Both the position numbers and the translations under genes were made by a program. Below are positions 18,591 to 28,986 of a DNA stretch of 47,500 nucleotides, piece after piece; positions within the stretch are counted from its first letter, which is position 1; every line of letters begins with the position of its first letter. Where the stretch lies: contig CAUYUJ010017860.1 in NCBI GenBank assembly GCA_963575745.1, forward strand, positions 17,501 through 65,000. Direction: 5' to 3'. Under the pieces are notes generated by a model. That model did no database searches and was not told the DNA's origin. It saw nothing but the letters and a program-made list of their open reading frames with translations. The DNA is from Prorocentrum cordatum (Eukaryota; Sar; Dinophyceae; Prorocentrales; Prorocentraceae).

Positions 18591-19465
18591 ATTTCGGTTT
18601 TGGTTTTGGTTCTTTTTCCAAAAGAACTCTCCCAATGGGCTTCGGCACGTCCCGCCGGGGTCCCGGGAGGATTGCCCACGTGCACAAACTCCACAAACAA
18701 TCCTCCCTGAAACGGCCGTTTCGCGTGGGACATCCTCAAAACATCGCGAAGATGGCCCATGATGGCCTCCAAATCCGCCCAAGATGGTCCAAGACGGCCT
18801 CCAAGACGGCCCAAGAGAGTCCAAGACGGCCCAAGAGGCCCCCCAGAGGCCTCCCAGACGGCCCAAGAGGCCTCCAAGAGGTCCTCCAGGAGGGCCCGAA
18901 GAGGCCAAAATCATTGCTTTTCCTAAGGTCTTTTGAAGGATTTTGGAATTAGCTTCTTCTCGGCATTCCTACGGCTCATGACGTCCCCAGAGGCCCCCAA
19001 GATCGCCCAAGAGGCCCCCAAGAGGGCCCCATGACGGCCCAAGTGGCCTCCAAGATGGCCCCAAGAGGGCCCCAAGACGGCCCAGAGGCCTCCAACACGC
19101 CCAAGATGGCCTCCAAGACGCCCAAGATGGCCTCCAAGACGGCCCCGAAGCGCCCCAAGAGGGCCCCAAGTCGGCTCAGAAAGGCCCCCAAGACGGCTCC
19201 CGACTGCGTCAGACGTGCCAGGAACCCACCAAGATGGCCGAAGTTGGCTCGAAGCTGGCCCAAGACGGCCCAAGAGGCTCCCAAGAGGGCCTCCAGGAAG
19301 GCCAGAAGAGGCCAAAAACATTGTTTTTCCTAAGGTTTTTGAGGGATTTTGACATTTCCTTCTTTTCGGCCTTCCGACGGCCCGAGACGGCCCAAGAGCC
19401 CCCAAAGATGGCCGAAAGATCGCCCAAGAGGCCTCCAAGACGGCCAAGATGACCTTCAAGATGCC

Positions 19466-19650
19466 CACGTGTTCCCCGAAGGTTTTCCAAACCGATTCGG
19501 GGAACACATGGTCCGATGGCTTGGCAGGTCTGGTCTCAACGTTCGGCCACATAGGCGCTTCTAAAAAGGCAGGGGGCGGCGGTGGTTCGCCGTAGGCGTC
19601 TTCGATCCGCCGCCCCCTGTTGATTCATCACAGGGGTGCCTGGCGTGCTG
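19466..19650 (+). other. Multi-hairpin module, copy 3
   Basis: H1 and H3 are intact. In H4 the inner stem reads TGAT/ATCA instead of CGAT/ATCG, so pairing is kept by changes on both sides. Confidence 0.7.
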
Positions 19651-20678
19651 AACTTCTTACGATTTTGGTTTTGGTTCTTTAACAAAAGAACTCTCCCAGT
19701 GGGCTCCGGCCCGTCCCGCCGGCCACCCAGAAACTGCACAAGTCAATGCCTGAAACGGCCGTTTCGCTCGGGACATCCTCGACAAATCGCGGAGATGGTC
19801 CAAGATGGCCTGCAAGATGCCCCCAAGACAGCCAAGATGGCCCCCAAGACGGCAAATATGGATCCAAGATGCATTCAAGACGGCCCAAGATGGCCTCAAT
19901 ATGGTCTAAGACGGCCCAAAAGGCCCGCAAGAGGCCTCCAAGACGGCCCAAGAGGCCTTTAAGAGGTCCTCCACGAAGGCCCGACGAGGCCAAAATCCTA
20001 GATTTTCCTTAGGTTTTTGGAAGATTTTGGCACTTGCGCCTGTTCGGCTTTCCGACGGCCCGTGACGGCCCCAGAGGCCCCCAAGGTCGCCCCAAGATGG
20101 CCCCATGACGGCCCAAGAGGCCCCCAAGACGGCCCCAAGAGGGCGCCAAGACGGCCCAAGAGGCCTCGAAGACGTCCAAGATGGCCTCCACGACGGCCCT
20201 GGAGCACCCCAAGAGGGCCCCAAGTCGGCCCAGAAAGGCACCCGAAACGGCTTCCGACGGCGTCAGACGGGCCAGGAGCCCACCAAGATGGCCAAAGGTA
20301 GCTCGCAGCTTGCCCAAGACGGCCCAGGAGGCCTCCAAGAGGGCCTCCAGGAAGGCCAGAAAAGACCAAAAAGAGTGGTTTTCCTGAGGTTTTGGAAGGA
20401 TTTTGACATTTGCTTCTTTTCGGCCTTCCGACGGCCCGAGACGGTCCAAGAGCTCCCAAAGATCGCCCAAGGATCGCCCAAGAGGCCTCCAAGATGGCCC
20501 CAGAACGGCCCAAGAGGCGCCCAAGACGGCCCCAAGAGGCCCTCAAGACGGCCCAAGAGGCCTCCAAGACGCTCAAGATGGCCTCCAAGACGGCCCACGA
20601 GCCCTCCAAGACGTCCTCCAAGAAGGCCCGAAAGGGTCAGAATGGCCTCCAGGCGGCCAAGATGACCTTCTAGATGCC

Positions 20679-20862
20679 CACGTGTTCCCCGAAGGCTTTC
20701 TAAACTGACTCGGGGACCACATGGTCCGATGGCTTGGCAGGTCTGGCCTCAACGTTCGGCCACGTAGGCGCTTCTAAAAAGGCAGGGGGCGGCGGTGATT
20801 CGCCGTAGGCGTCTTCGATCCGCCGCCCCTTGTTGATTCATCATAGGGGTGCATGGCGTGCT
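20679..20862 (+). other. Multi-hairpin module, copy 4
   Basis: H4 keeps TGAT/ATCA and has two more changes that leave G-T wobble pairs. H1 has two mismatches. Confidence 0.65.
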
Positions 20863-21561
20863 GAAGCCCTCTCGGTTTTGTTTTGGTTCTTTTCCCAAAG
20901 AACTCCCCCTGGGGCTTCGGCCCGTCCCGCCGGCCACCCGGAAAGGAGCTCAATTGCACAATTTTTCCTCCAAGACGGCCGGCTTAAGATGGCCTCCGTG
21001 ATGGCCACGGTGGCCCACGGTGGCCTCCAAGTCCGCCCAAGAGAGGAGGAGATGCCTCCAAGTCCGCCAGAGAAACCTCCAAGACGGCCCAAAACGGCCC
21101 AAGAGGTGCCCAAGAGGCCTCCAAGACGGCCCAAGAGGCCTCCAAGAGGTCCTCCAGGAGGCCCGAAGAGGCCAAACTCATACAATTTCCTAGGATTTTT
21201 AAAGGTTTTTCGTATTTGCTCTTTTTCGGAGTTCCGACGATCCAAGACGGCCCAAGAGGCCCTTTGGGGCTTCGGCCGACCCCGCCGGCCACTTGGAAGG
21301 CTGCTGAAAATGCCCAGGGTGGTTGCCCACATCGCCTCCAAGATGGCGAAGATGGCCTCCAAGACTGCCAAGATGGCCTCCAAGTTCGCCCAGGATGGTC
21401 CAAGACGGCCCGATAGTGTTCAAGATGCCTACAAGTCTGCCCAATAAGCCTCGAAGACGGCCCAAGACGGCCCAAGAGGCCCCCAAGAGGCCTCCAAGAG
21501 GCCTCCAAGAGGCCTCCAAGAGGCCCTCAAGGAGGGCCCGAGGAGGCCAGAATCATTTTCT

Positions 21562-21592
21562 TGGTGTATATATACATATATATATATATGAT
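21562..21592. repeat. (AT)n microsatellite with TTGGTG flank
   Basis: TTGGTGTATATATACATATA followed by further TA units, within satellite period 5. Confidence 0.9.
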
Positions 21593-21920
21593 ATTGTCAT
21601 TTGATTCTTTTCGGCCTTCCGCCGGCCAAATACGGCCCAATAGGCCGCCAAGATCGTTCCCAGAGCGCCCAAGGAGGCCTCCAAGATGTCCCCAGGAACG
21701 CCCTAAGACGGCCAAAGAGGCCCCGAACAAGCCCCCACAGGCCCCCAAGAGGCCGAAGGAGACCCCCAAAAGGTCTCCAAGAGGCTCCCAGGAAGCTCCC
21801 AGGAGATCCCAAGAGTGCCCCGAGAGGCTCCCAAGAGGTCTACTCCTCCTCCTTCTTTTCCTCCTCCTCCTCCTCTTCCTCCTCCTCCCTTGTCCTTCCT
21901 TTCCTCATTCTCCTCTTCCT

Positions 21921-22055
21921 CACGTGTTCCCCGAAGGGTTTCAACGACGGCTGGGGGAACAAATGGTCCGATAGCTTGGCCAAGCTCTAGCCCAACTTTC
22001 GGCCATACAGGCGCTTCCAAAACGGCAGGGGGCAGCGGTGATTTGCGGTAGGCAT
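21921..22055 (+). other. Multi-hairpin module, copy 5 (3' truncated)
   Basis: H1 is partly kept (GTTCCCC/GGGGAAC). The H3 left arm and inner loop are present, but the right arm and H4 are lost. A CCT-rich run (21845-21915) sits directly before it, as in the copies at 36.35 and 37.31 kb. Confidence 0.6.
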
Positions 22056-22166
22056 CTTCGATACTACGGGGTGCGCATGCGTTCCTCTAAAGAGTTTTCT
22101 TATATAAACATACATATACTATAATATGTGCATATATATATATATATTGATAAAAGGTCCCTTGAA
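22056..22166. other. AT-rich junction with (AT)n
   Basis: Marks the end of the satellite. AT-rich, with an (AT)8 run at about 22132-22148. Confidence 0.6.
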
Positions 22167-22214
22167 GCAGCAACAAACAACATCAACATCATCAACAACA
22201 TCAACAACACCAAA

Positions 22215-22245
<31 letters not shown>

Positions 22246-22545
22246 CCAACAACACCAACAACAACACCACCAACAACAACACCACGAGTTCCACCACCAC
22301 CACCACCACCACCACCACCACCACCACCACCACCACCACCACCACCACCACCACCACCACCACCACCACCACCACCACCACCACTTCCACAACCACCACC
22401 ACTTCCACCACTTCCACCACTTCCACCACCACCACCACGACCACCACCACCACAACCACCACTACCAACACCACCACCAACAACAACATCAATCACAACA
22501 TCAACAGCAGCAGCAAGAACAACAACAACAACAATAACAACAATG
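22167..22545 (+). repeat. CAA/CCA microsatellite
   Basis: Mixed ACA and CCA triplets with about 30 perfect CCA units at 22291-22383 and ACAACA-rich ends. The + strand is almost free of G and T. Confidence 0.95.
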
Positions 22546-22590
22546 CGGGGCACATGCGCGCGCCGCCACGCGCGCATGTCAAAATCGTCA
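22546..22590 (+). repeat. Short dispersed repeat AATGCGGGsCACAyGyGCGC, copy left of telomere-like array
   Basis: The word AATGCGGGGCACATGCGCGC, followed by GTCAAAATCGTCAAATT, resembles two copies on the other side of the telomere-like array, at about 24409-24430 and 24485-24515. Confidence 0.55.
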
Positions 22591-22629
22591 AATTAAAAAA
22601 TCAACCAGAAGGCGCGACGCTGGCTGCCC

Positions 22630-22839
22630 CAGGACCCCCCCCCATGCCCCCCCTTTTTCCCTGTCCATCGTCCCGGGATCGCTCCCCCTCCCTTTCCCGA
22701 CCCGTCGTCCCAGACGCCCGCCCTTCCCCGCCCCTTCGAGAGGGCGGGGGGGCGTTTGAACCACCCCCCCACCGTGGACTCGAAAATCGGACCCCCCCCG
22801 TCCCCCCTGTGGCCCCGCCGCCCCTCTGGCGCCGGAACC
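22630..22839. other. C-run/G-run flank of the telomere-like array
   Basis: C runs with one G run (about 22740-22755) and the word CGAAAATCGGACCCCC. Similar GTCCGAAAT words next to G/C runs are on the far side in the opposite sense (24080-24180). Confidence 0.5.
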
Positions 22840-23990
22840 CTACCCCCTAACCCTACCGCCCCAACTCTAACACCCTAACCCAAACACCCTAACCCCAACA
22901 CCCAAACCCTAACACCCTACCCCTAACACTCTAAATTTAACACCCTGACCCTAACACCCTAACCCGAACCATACCGCCCTATCCCTAACACCCGGGCCCT
23001 AACACCCTACCCCTGCCTAGCGCTAACACCCTACTCCGAACACTACCGCCCTGACCCGAACCCTACCGCCCTAAGCGTAACACCCTGACCCTAACACCCT
23101 AACGCAAACACTTAACCCCAACCCGAACTCCCTGACCCTAACACCCTGGCCCTACCACCCTAATCCAAACATGCTGAGCCTAAAACCGTAAGCCAACACA
23201 CCCTAAGCTTGACTCCCGAACCCTAACACCTAACCCTAACACCAGAACCCTACCCCTAGCATCACAACCCTAGCCCTACCACCCTACCCTAACACCTAAC
23301 CCTAACACCCTGAACTCTAAGCCCTGATCCCTAAGCCCTCATCCCTGGGCTCTATGCCCTAAACCCTAGAGCGCAGGATTTGGAGGCCTCACCGATTTGG
23401 GCCTCGAGTTCCTGCGCTCTAAACCCTAAGCTCTACTCCTTGAGCCCTGGGCCCTAAGCCCTGACCCCTAAGCCCTACCACCCTACCCCGACCTAGCCCT
23501 CAACCTTAATCTCTACGCCCTAAGCTCGAAAGCCTAAGGCCTGCGCCATGCCCTAAGCCCTAAGCCCTATTCTCCGGGCCCTGAGCTCTAAGCTATACGC
23601 CCTCATCGCGAAAACTTTAGGCCCTAATGCCCTAAGCCCTCAGTCGTGAGTCCTAAGTCCTAATCCCTTAGCTGCCCTAAGCCCTCAACTCTAAGCCCGA
23701 AGTCTTAAGTTCCAAGCCCTAAGCCTTCATATCCTAAACCTAAGCTTTAAACCCTACGCCCTAAGCCCCAAGCTCTAAGGCCTATGCCCTTAACATTGAG
23801 GTTTCAGCCCTAAGAGTTCTAAACTCTAAGCTCTAAACCCTAAGCTCACGAAGCTCTAAGCACTGAGCCGTAAGCCATAAGCCCAAAGCCCAAAGCTCTG
23901 AGTCTAAAGCCCGAGGCCCGAAGCCATGCGCCCTAAACCCCGAGCCGTAAGCTCTAAGCCCTAAGCCCTGGGCGCCCGAAATCCTGACAC
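22840..23990 (+). repeat. Degenerate telomere-like CCCTAA array
   Basis: About 1.15 kb of CCCTAA-containing units, C-rich strand on + throughout. The left part (to about 23310) is mainly CCCTAACA and ACCCTAACAC; the right part is mainly CCCTAAGC and GCTCTAAGC. Substitutions are frequent, so it is not an active telomere end. No gene was found inside. Confidence 0.9.
23367..23421. repeat. Hairpin inside the telomere-like array
   Basis: TAGAGCGCAGGA (23367-23378) is the exact reverse complement of TCCTGCGCTCTA (23410-23421). The loop is 31 nt with GAGGCCTC and GGGCCTCG words and is not telomere-like. It lies close to the change from CCCTAACA to CCCTAAGC units. Confidence 0.85.
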
Positions 23991-24009
23991 CCAACACCCA
24001 ACACCATTA

Positions 24010-24235
24010 GTCTAACACACAGAGTCCCCACCCCGAAGCCTCTCCGGCGGAATGGGTGGAAGGGGGGGGGAGTCCGAAATTCCCCCCCCCCCCTCTACAG
24101 CGCAAACGGGGGTGAGGGCGGGTCCGAAATCGTCCCTCCCCCCGTTGAAACTGGGGGAAGTGTCCGAAATCTCACCACCCTCTTGAAGGGGGGAGGGGGG
24201 GGCGTTATGCGAGCACCCCCCTTTTTTAAAATAGA
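24010..24235. repeat. Three GTCCGAAAT-tagged G/C-run units
   Basis: GTCCGAAAT recurs at about 24078, 24121 and 24161, each followed by a C-rich then G-rich run, giving units of about 40 bp right of the telomere-like array. Confidence 0.6.
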
Positions 24236-24696
24236 GGGACATCCACTGGCTCTCTTTCTTCGTACTGATTGCAATATATTGCTATGCAGAAGCTAAAAAA
24301 GGAAAAAAGGTGCTGTAGTTCAACGCAGCGTCATCGGATTTCTGTGCGCACGCACTTGCTGAAATCAAGACATCACCCACTGTTTTAACCTGCTCTGTCA
24401 AATGAGAGCATGCGGGCCACACGCGCGCGTATGTCGCAAACGTTCAATAAGCATCGCGCGCCCGCCGAATTTGTCAAACAATATAATGCGGGCCACACGT
24501 GCGCCTCCGCGCGCGCGTCGGACCCCTTCCAAACAAATCGGTTCGACTCGTTTCGGCACAGAAATATGCAAACACATACGGAAACCACATGGCTGCCACA
24601 CACGTTATGGTAGAAATTCAGAACTCTTTTGAGCGTGCACTTACTGATCATCCACGTCTGTACACTCGCTACTATCATCGCCAGCGTCATCATTGC
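24236..24696. other. Region with two copies of a short dispersed repeat
   Basis: GCGGGCCACACGCGCGC (near 24412) and GCGGGCCACACGTGCGC (near 24488) are about 76 bp apart and related to 22546-22590. Otherwise no gene was recognised. Confidence 0.5.
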
Positions 24697-24780
<84 letters not shown>

Positions 24781-25085
24781 TATCATCATTATCATCATCA
24801 CCCTCATCATCATCACCACCAGGATCCCCTAGCATCGTCACCATCATCGGCACCATCCTCATCCTCATCCTCTTCCTGATCATCACCATTATCATCACCA
24901 CCGTTGTTGTCATCATCACCACCACCGTCATCATCGGCTTTGTCGATGTCACCACCCTCGTCAAACTTCTTTCGCGCGCACTTCCTCATCCTGACCAGCA
25001 CCATCGTTATCATCGCCAGCGTTGTCGTTCCCAACGTCATTGTCATCATCACCATCAGCTTCATCACCATCACTGTCGTCATCGT
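24697..25085 (+). repeat. (ATC)n microsatellite with degenerate extension
   Basis: About 27 perfect ATC units (24697-24779), then CATCACC and TCATCG variants with a 3-bp step to about 25085. This is the opposite strand sense to the GAT runs at 11.8, 27.3 and 40.5 kb. Confidence 0.9.
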
Positions 25086-25096
25086 CCCTAATCGCC

Positions 25097-25312
25097 ATGA
25101 ACATGTTTGCCCTCCTTTTCATCGTAGTCGTCGCCGCCCAGTTTTTTGTTCCGACAAGTTGCGGGTGGGTGGGTGGGCGGGTGGGATGTTTGAACGAGCG
25201 TTGGAGGTGGTCACGCGCGGATGCGGTCAAACCTAACGTCACCAAATACATTGCAATGCGTACGAAGTTTGCACCATACACAGATTCCGCCACACAGATG
25301 GGTAGTCGATAA
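25097..25312 (+). CDS. Short frame with signal-peptide-like start
   Basis: A 71-codon frame starting MNMFALLFIVVVAAQFFVPT, a typical hydrophobic secretory leader, then a Gly/Trp-rich part and NVTKYIAMRTKFAPYT. It directly follows ATC-derived sequence, which tends to encode I/V/F-rich stretches by chance, so this may be an artefact. Confidence 0.12.
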   Translation: MNMFALLFIVVVAAQFFVPTSCGWVGGRVGCLNERWRWSRADAVKPNVTKYIAMRTKFAPYTDSATQMGSR

Positions 25313-25534
25313 TGCAACGACCGACAGCTTGGCGTCCCGGGGGAACGCTTTTTCTGTACCCCTTCTCCTTTTGGACTTTTGGAAGCAATATCAGGGAATA
25401 TGGTCAGGGCTTCACATCTCCCGGTCTGCCTTCTTCTTTGCCCTCTTCTTTCTGGAGGCGCTGCTAGACCGGGAGGAGCTGCCTCTGCGCGCCTACCGGC
25501 CACATGCAGGGCAAGGGGGAGGGGGGGGGGCATA

Positions 25535-26368
25535 GGGAGGAGGCGGAGGTGGAGGAGGAGAAGGAGGAGGAGGCGGAGTAGGAGGAAGGGGAGGAGGATG
25601 AGGAGGAGGACGTTGAGGAGGAGGAGGAACAGGAGAAGGAGGAGGAACAGGAGGGGGAGAAGGAGGAGGAGGGAGGAGGACGTGGAGGAGGAGGAGGAGG
25701 GGAGGTGGAGGAGGAGGAGGGAGGAGGAGGAGGAGGGAGGAGGAGGAGGAGGAGGAGGAGGAGGAGGAGGAGGAGGGACGAGGACGTGGGGAGGAGGAGG
25801 AGGAGGAGGGGAACATGGGGGAGGAGGAGGAGGAGGAGTGAGGAGGAGGAGGAGGAGGAGGAGGAGGAGGAGGACGAGGAGGAGGAGGAGGACCAGGAGG
25901 AGGAGGAGGAGGAACAGGAGGAGGAACAGGAAGGAAGAAGAGGAGAGGAGGAGGGGGAGGAGGAGGAGGAGGATGAGGAGGAGGAGGAGGAGGAGGAGAA
26001 GCAGGAGGAGGGGGAGGAGGAGGGGACGGAGGGAGGATGATGAGGATGAGGGGAGGAACAGGAGGAGGGGGAGGAACAGGGAGGAGGAGGAGGAGGAGGA
26101 GGAGGAGGAGGAGAGGAGGAGGAGGAGGAGGAGGCTGAGGAGGCGGAGGAAGGAGGAGGAGAGGAACGGAGGATGAAGGAGGAAGGAGGAGGAGGAAGGA
26201 ACAGGAGGAAGGAGGAGGGGAGGAGGAGGAGGAGGAGGAGGAGGAGGAGGAGGAGGAGGAGGAGGATGAGAAGGAGGAGCAGGAGGAGGAGGAGGAGGAG
26301 GGAGGAGGAGAGAGGAGGAGAGGGAGGGAGGAGGAGGAGGAGGAGGAGGAGGAGGAGGAGGAGGAGAA
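25535..26368 (+). repeat. Polypurine GGA tract of about 830 bp
   Basis: Almost only G and A on + across the whole span. GGA triplets are interrupted by GGGA, GGAACA, GATGA and CAGG words. Frames give Arg/Glu/Gly on + and Ser/Pro/Leu on - and are not genes. Confidence 0.97.
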
Positions 26369-27275
26369 ATATCATGAGGATAGCCTTTGCTGTTTTTGCT
26401 GTATTTTTCAACAGGTGTGGGTTGGGTCGATACTCACAGGGTTTAGGGGGAGAGTGAGGGGATGGCAAGGGTAATGAGGATGGGGAGGGCGGGGGGGGCG
26501 GAGCGAAAGGAGAGAGGGATGGCAAGAGGGAGCGGGGAGGATCATGGCTGGCATATGTAGAGGTGGAGAGCATGGCAGTACGTTGCAGAACAAGAGGCGA
26601 GCAGAGAGGGGGAAGGAGGATGGGGAGAGGGGTTGAGCAATTAGGGAGGAGTAAGATGCGGCATGGTCGGGAGGGGTAAGGGAAATAATGGTAAGATGAA
26701 GACGAGAGCGAGCTCTTCACCCCTCCTTCTCCTCTTCGACGCCCTCCTCCCTGAGAGGAAGGAGGGATTGGATATGGGAGAAGAGGCGGAACATAACAAT
26801 GTTGGAGCTTTCCATAAGTCGGGGCAGTGTCTGTGGGCACGACGAGGGAGAAGCCGCTGGCTTGGGCTGCCAGGAAGAGGTGGGTGCGTGGATCAATACT
26901 CCACGTCGGCAGACTGACTGGCGAATTCCTCCTTCGCCCCCGTCTCCTCCCTCCTCATCGCCCAAGCCTGTCCGTGCCAATCGCCCTCAGCCCCTTCCAA
27001 TGTCTCCAACCATCCCTTTTGCTCCCCCCATCTGAAGTGTCGACTGTCACAAGTCTGCCTCCACAGTCACCTTGGCCCAACCGCCCCTCGCATGCGAAAG
27101 TCTGTCACCGTGGCTCCGAGGCAACCGGCGACGGGCGACAAAGGGGCTCAACATGGAGACCGTTCGTATGGCCTTCGGCCCAACATCGAGGATGGGGGCA
27201 CCAGCAACCTCGCGGCCAGGGAGGGAGGAGGAGCGAACCGAAACAGGACGGGCATCATGCGTAAAACTTGGGGAA
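26369..27275. other. Unassigned region
   Basis: The first 300 bp are still purine-rich (GGGGAG, GAGGATGG). The remainder is mixed with no recognised gene, RNA or tandem repeat. Confidence 0.4.
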
Positions 27276-27377
27276 TCTGATGATGGTGGTGATGCTGATG
27301 CTGATGATGCTGCTGTTACTGCTGATGGCGAGCTTGGTAATGCTGTTGCTGCTGCTGCCGATGATGATGATGCTGCT

Positions 27378-27408
<31 letters not shown>

Positions 27409-27515
27409 ATGATGACAACGGGGGTAACATGACAGTGATGTTGTCGTTGGTGTTAATGATGCTGATGATGCTGATGATGGTGGTGTGGACGATGATGATG
27501 ATGATGATGCTGGCG
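27276..27515 (+). repeat. GAT/GCT trinucleotide cluster
   Basis: Interleaved GATGAT and GCTGCT runs with period 3. The + frames give Asp/Ala, Leu/Met or Cys-poor low complexity. Confidence 0.9.
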
Positions 27516-27879
27516 GCTGCCCCGTGGGTGAGCGGGAAGAAGTGCACGATGATGAGACGAGAAGCTGATGCTTAGTGATATGAGCATCTGGACGTAGAGT
27601 GGCGTGATGTAGAGCGTCGGAGGTATGGAGCCTGTGCTGTAGAAGCGAGGCGAGAACGCGAAATCATTGCGGCCGTAGTATTGGAGCCGAAGCTTCACTA
27701 CCAACTAGAACATGGGATGGAAGGCGATGAAAAGCGCGGGACTTTTCTGATAAAGGATGTGCAGCGGTGTGTAAAACAAACTAAGAGCGGGCGCGGTGCC
27801 TGGCCAGGCTGCAAACGGCAATGACAGGCAGGGTGTGAGAACAGGCAGGAAAGATCCCGTTCGACTGAGGGGGTGAGGA
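27516..27879. other. Unassigned region
   Basis: No gene or repeat was recognised. Confidence 0.35.
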
Positions 27880-28015
27880 GGATGAAGAGGAGGAGGAGGA
27901 GGTGGAGGAGGAAGAGGAGGAGGAGGAGGAAGAGGAGGAGGACGAGGCGGAGGAGGAGGAGGAGGCGGAGAAGGAGGAAGAAAAGAAAAAAGGAGGAGGA
28001 GGAGGAAACAGGGAG
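27880..28015 (+). repeat. (GGA)n microsatellite, impure
   Basis: GGA triplets with GAA, GCG and GAC breaks. Confidence 0.9.
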
Positions 28016-28203
28016 GATAATGGGGACACCAGCTGGATGAGGGGTGCCACGAACGGGGCACGAGGAGGAGCGCGCCGCGGGGAACTGGGCGCGTGAGGGT
28101 TGATGGTGACGGTGATGACGGCAGTGGGTTCGCGACGACCAGGTTCGGGACCGCGAGCGCGGCGGCGGCGGCGGCAAGGAAGCACGCGCACTCTTTAGCA
28201 AGG

Positions 28204-28350
28204 GGGGAGCGGGTCCTGGATCCGAGGCCTTCCCCCAGGACGAGATCTTCATCCTGAGCCGTTTTCTGCCAATCCTGTGGCCCGTGGAAGGCCCTGGGAG
28301 CCCGACGGCGCTGAAAAACGTCAGGACCCGATTCCTTCGGGACCCGCTTC
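28204..28350. repeat. Inverted repeat flanking about 100 bp
   Basis: GGGGGGAGCGGGTCC (28204-28218) is matched by GGGACCCGCTTCCCCC near 28338-28353. It may be a small foldback; a single copy was seen. Confidence 0.4.
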
Positions 28351-28539
28351 CCCCATGGCGAACGGGGCCAACGCGGCGCGCGCACGGTGCGCGTGGCTGT
28401 CGTGCCGGGGGCCTCCTTCTTCTTTCGCCTCGGGCGCGGAGGGGCGCCCCGCCCTCGCCGCGCTGGCCTCGCTCGGACGCAGCGGCCCTCCGCCGCCCCT
28501 TGCGGGCCTCCCTTGGGTGGGTGGAGGGGGGGGGAGAGG

Positions 28540-28782
28540 AGAAGGAGGAGGAGGAGGAGGAGGAGGAGGAGGAGGAGGAGGAGGAGGAGGAGGAGGAGGA
28601 GGAGGAAGGGAGGAGGAGGAGGAGGAGGAGGAGGGAGGAGGAGGAGGGCGGAGGAGGAGGAGGCGGAGGAGGAGGAGGAGGAGGAGGAGGAGAAGGAGGA
28701 GGAGAGGGAGGAGGAGGATGAGCAGGACGAGGAGGAGGAGGAGGCGGAGGAGGAGGAGGAGGAGACGGAGGAGGAGGATTAT
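28540..28782 (+). repeat. (GGA)n microsatellite
   Basis: About 240 bp of GGA with GCG, GAC and GAT breaks. Confidence 0.95.
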
Positions 28783-28917
28783 TTTTTCCCCGCGGGAACA
28801 CCACCACCTCTTCTTTCCTCGCGTTGGAGGTCTTGAAAAACCGACTGTCATGGCGCTACAGAGGGTCATCAAGAAAAATTGCACTCACCAATACAAGGAT
28901 GAGACGCCCAAGGGTAG

Positions 28918-28986
28918 GTCACGGAATACCCCTGGGGCGTGTCACGGAATACCCCTGGGGCGTGTCACGGAATACCCCTGGGGTGT
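28918..28986 (+). repeat. 23-bp tandem repeat, three copies, at LINE 3' end
   Basis: GTCACGGAATACCCCTGGGG plus CGT, exact steps of 23 bp at 28918, 28941 and 28964; the last copy has TGT for CGT. Short 3'-terminal tandem repeats are known for several LINE groups and probably mark the element's 3' end. Confidence 0.9.

Larger units (their letters stand above)
15900..22050 (+). repeat. Higher-order satellite (period about 1.03-1.23 kb) of CCAAGAxGGCC units
   Basis: The body consists of 9-12 bp units such as CGGCCCAAGA, GGCCCCCAAGA and TGGCCTCCAAGA. Each period also has one or two T-rich linkers (GGTTTTTGAAGGATTTTGG, then CTTTTCGGCCTTCCGACGGC) and one hairpin module. The anchor GATCCGCCGCCCC lies at 16452, 17477, 18540, 19604 and 20817, giving steps of 1025, 1063, 1064 and 1213 bp. 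Periods 1-3 are the most alike, and similarity falls toward 22 kb. The many long frames (Pro/Arg/Lys-rich on +, Leu/Gly/Trp-rich on -) are repeat-derived. Related blocks are at 5.4, 10.7, 31.7, 33.1, 33.5-35.4 (inverted), 35.5-37.5 and 42.3 kb. Confidence 0.93.

Noticed and set aside
15900-22050. Dozens of Pro/Arg/Lys-rich and Leu/Gly/Trp-rich frames
   Set aside because: They follow the 9-12 bp satellite units in every frame and on both strands.
22840-23990. Active telomere at a contig end
   Set aside because: Units are highly degenerate and unique sequence continues on both sides.
24385-24819. Poly-Met, poly-His or poly-Asp proteins around the ATC run
   Set aside because: Register variants of one microsatellite.
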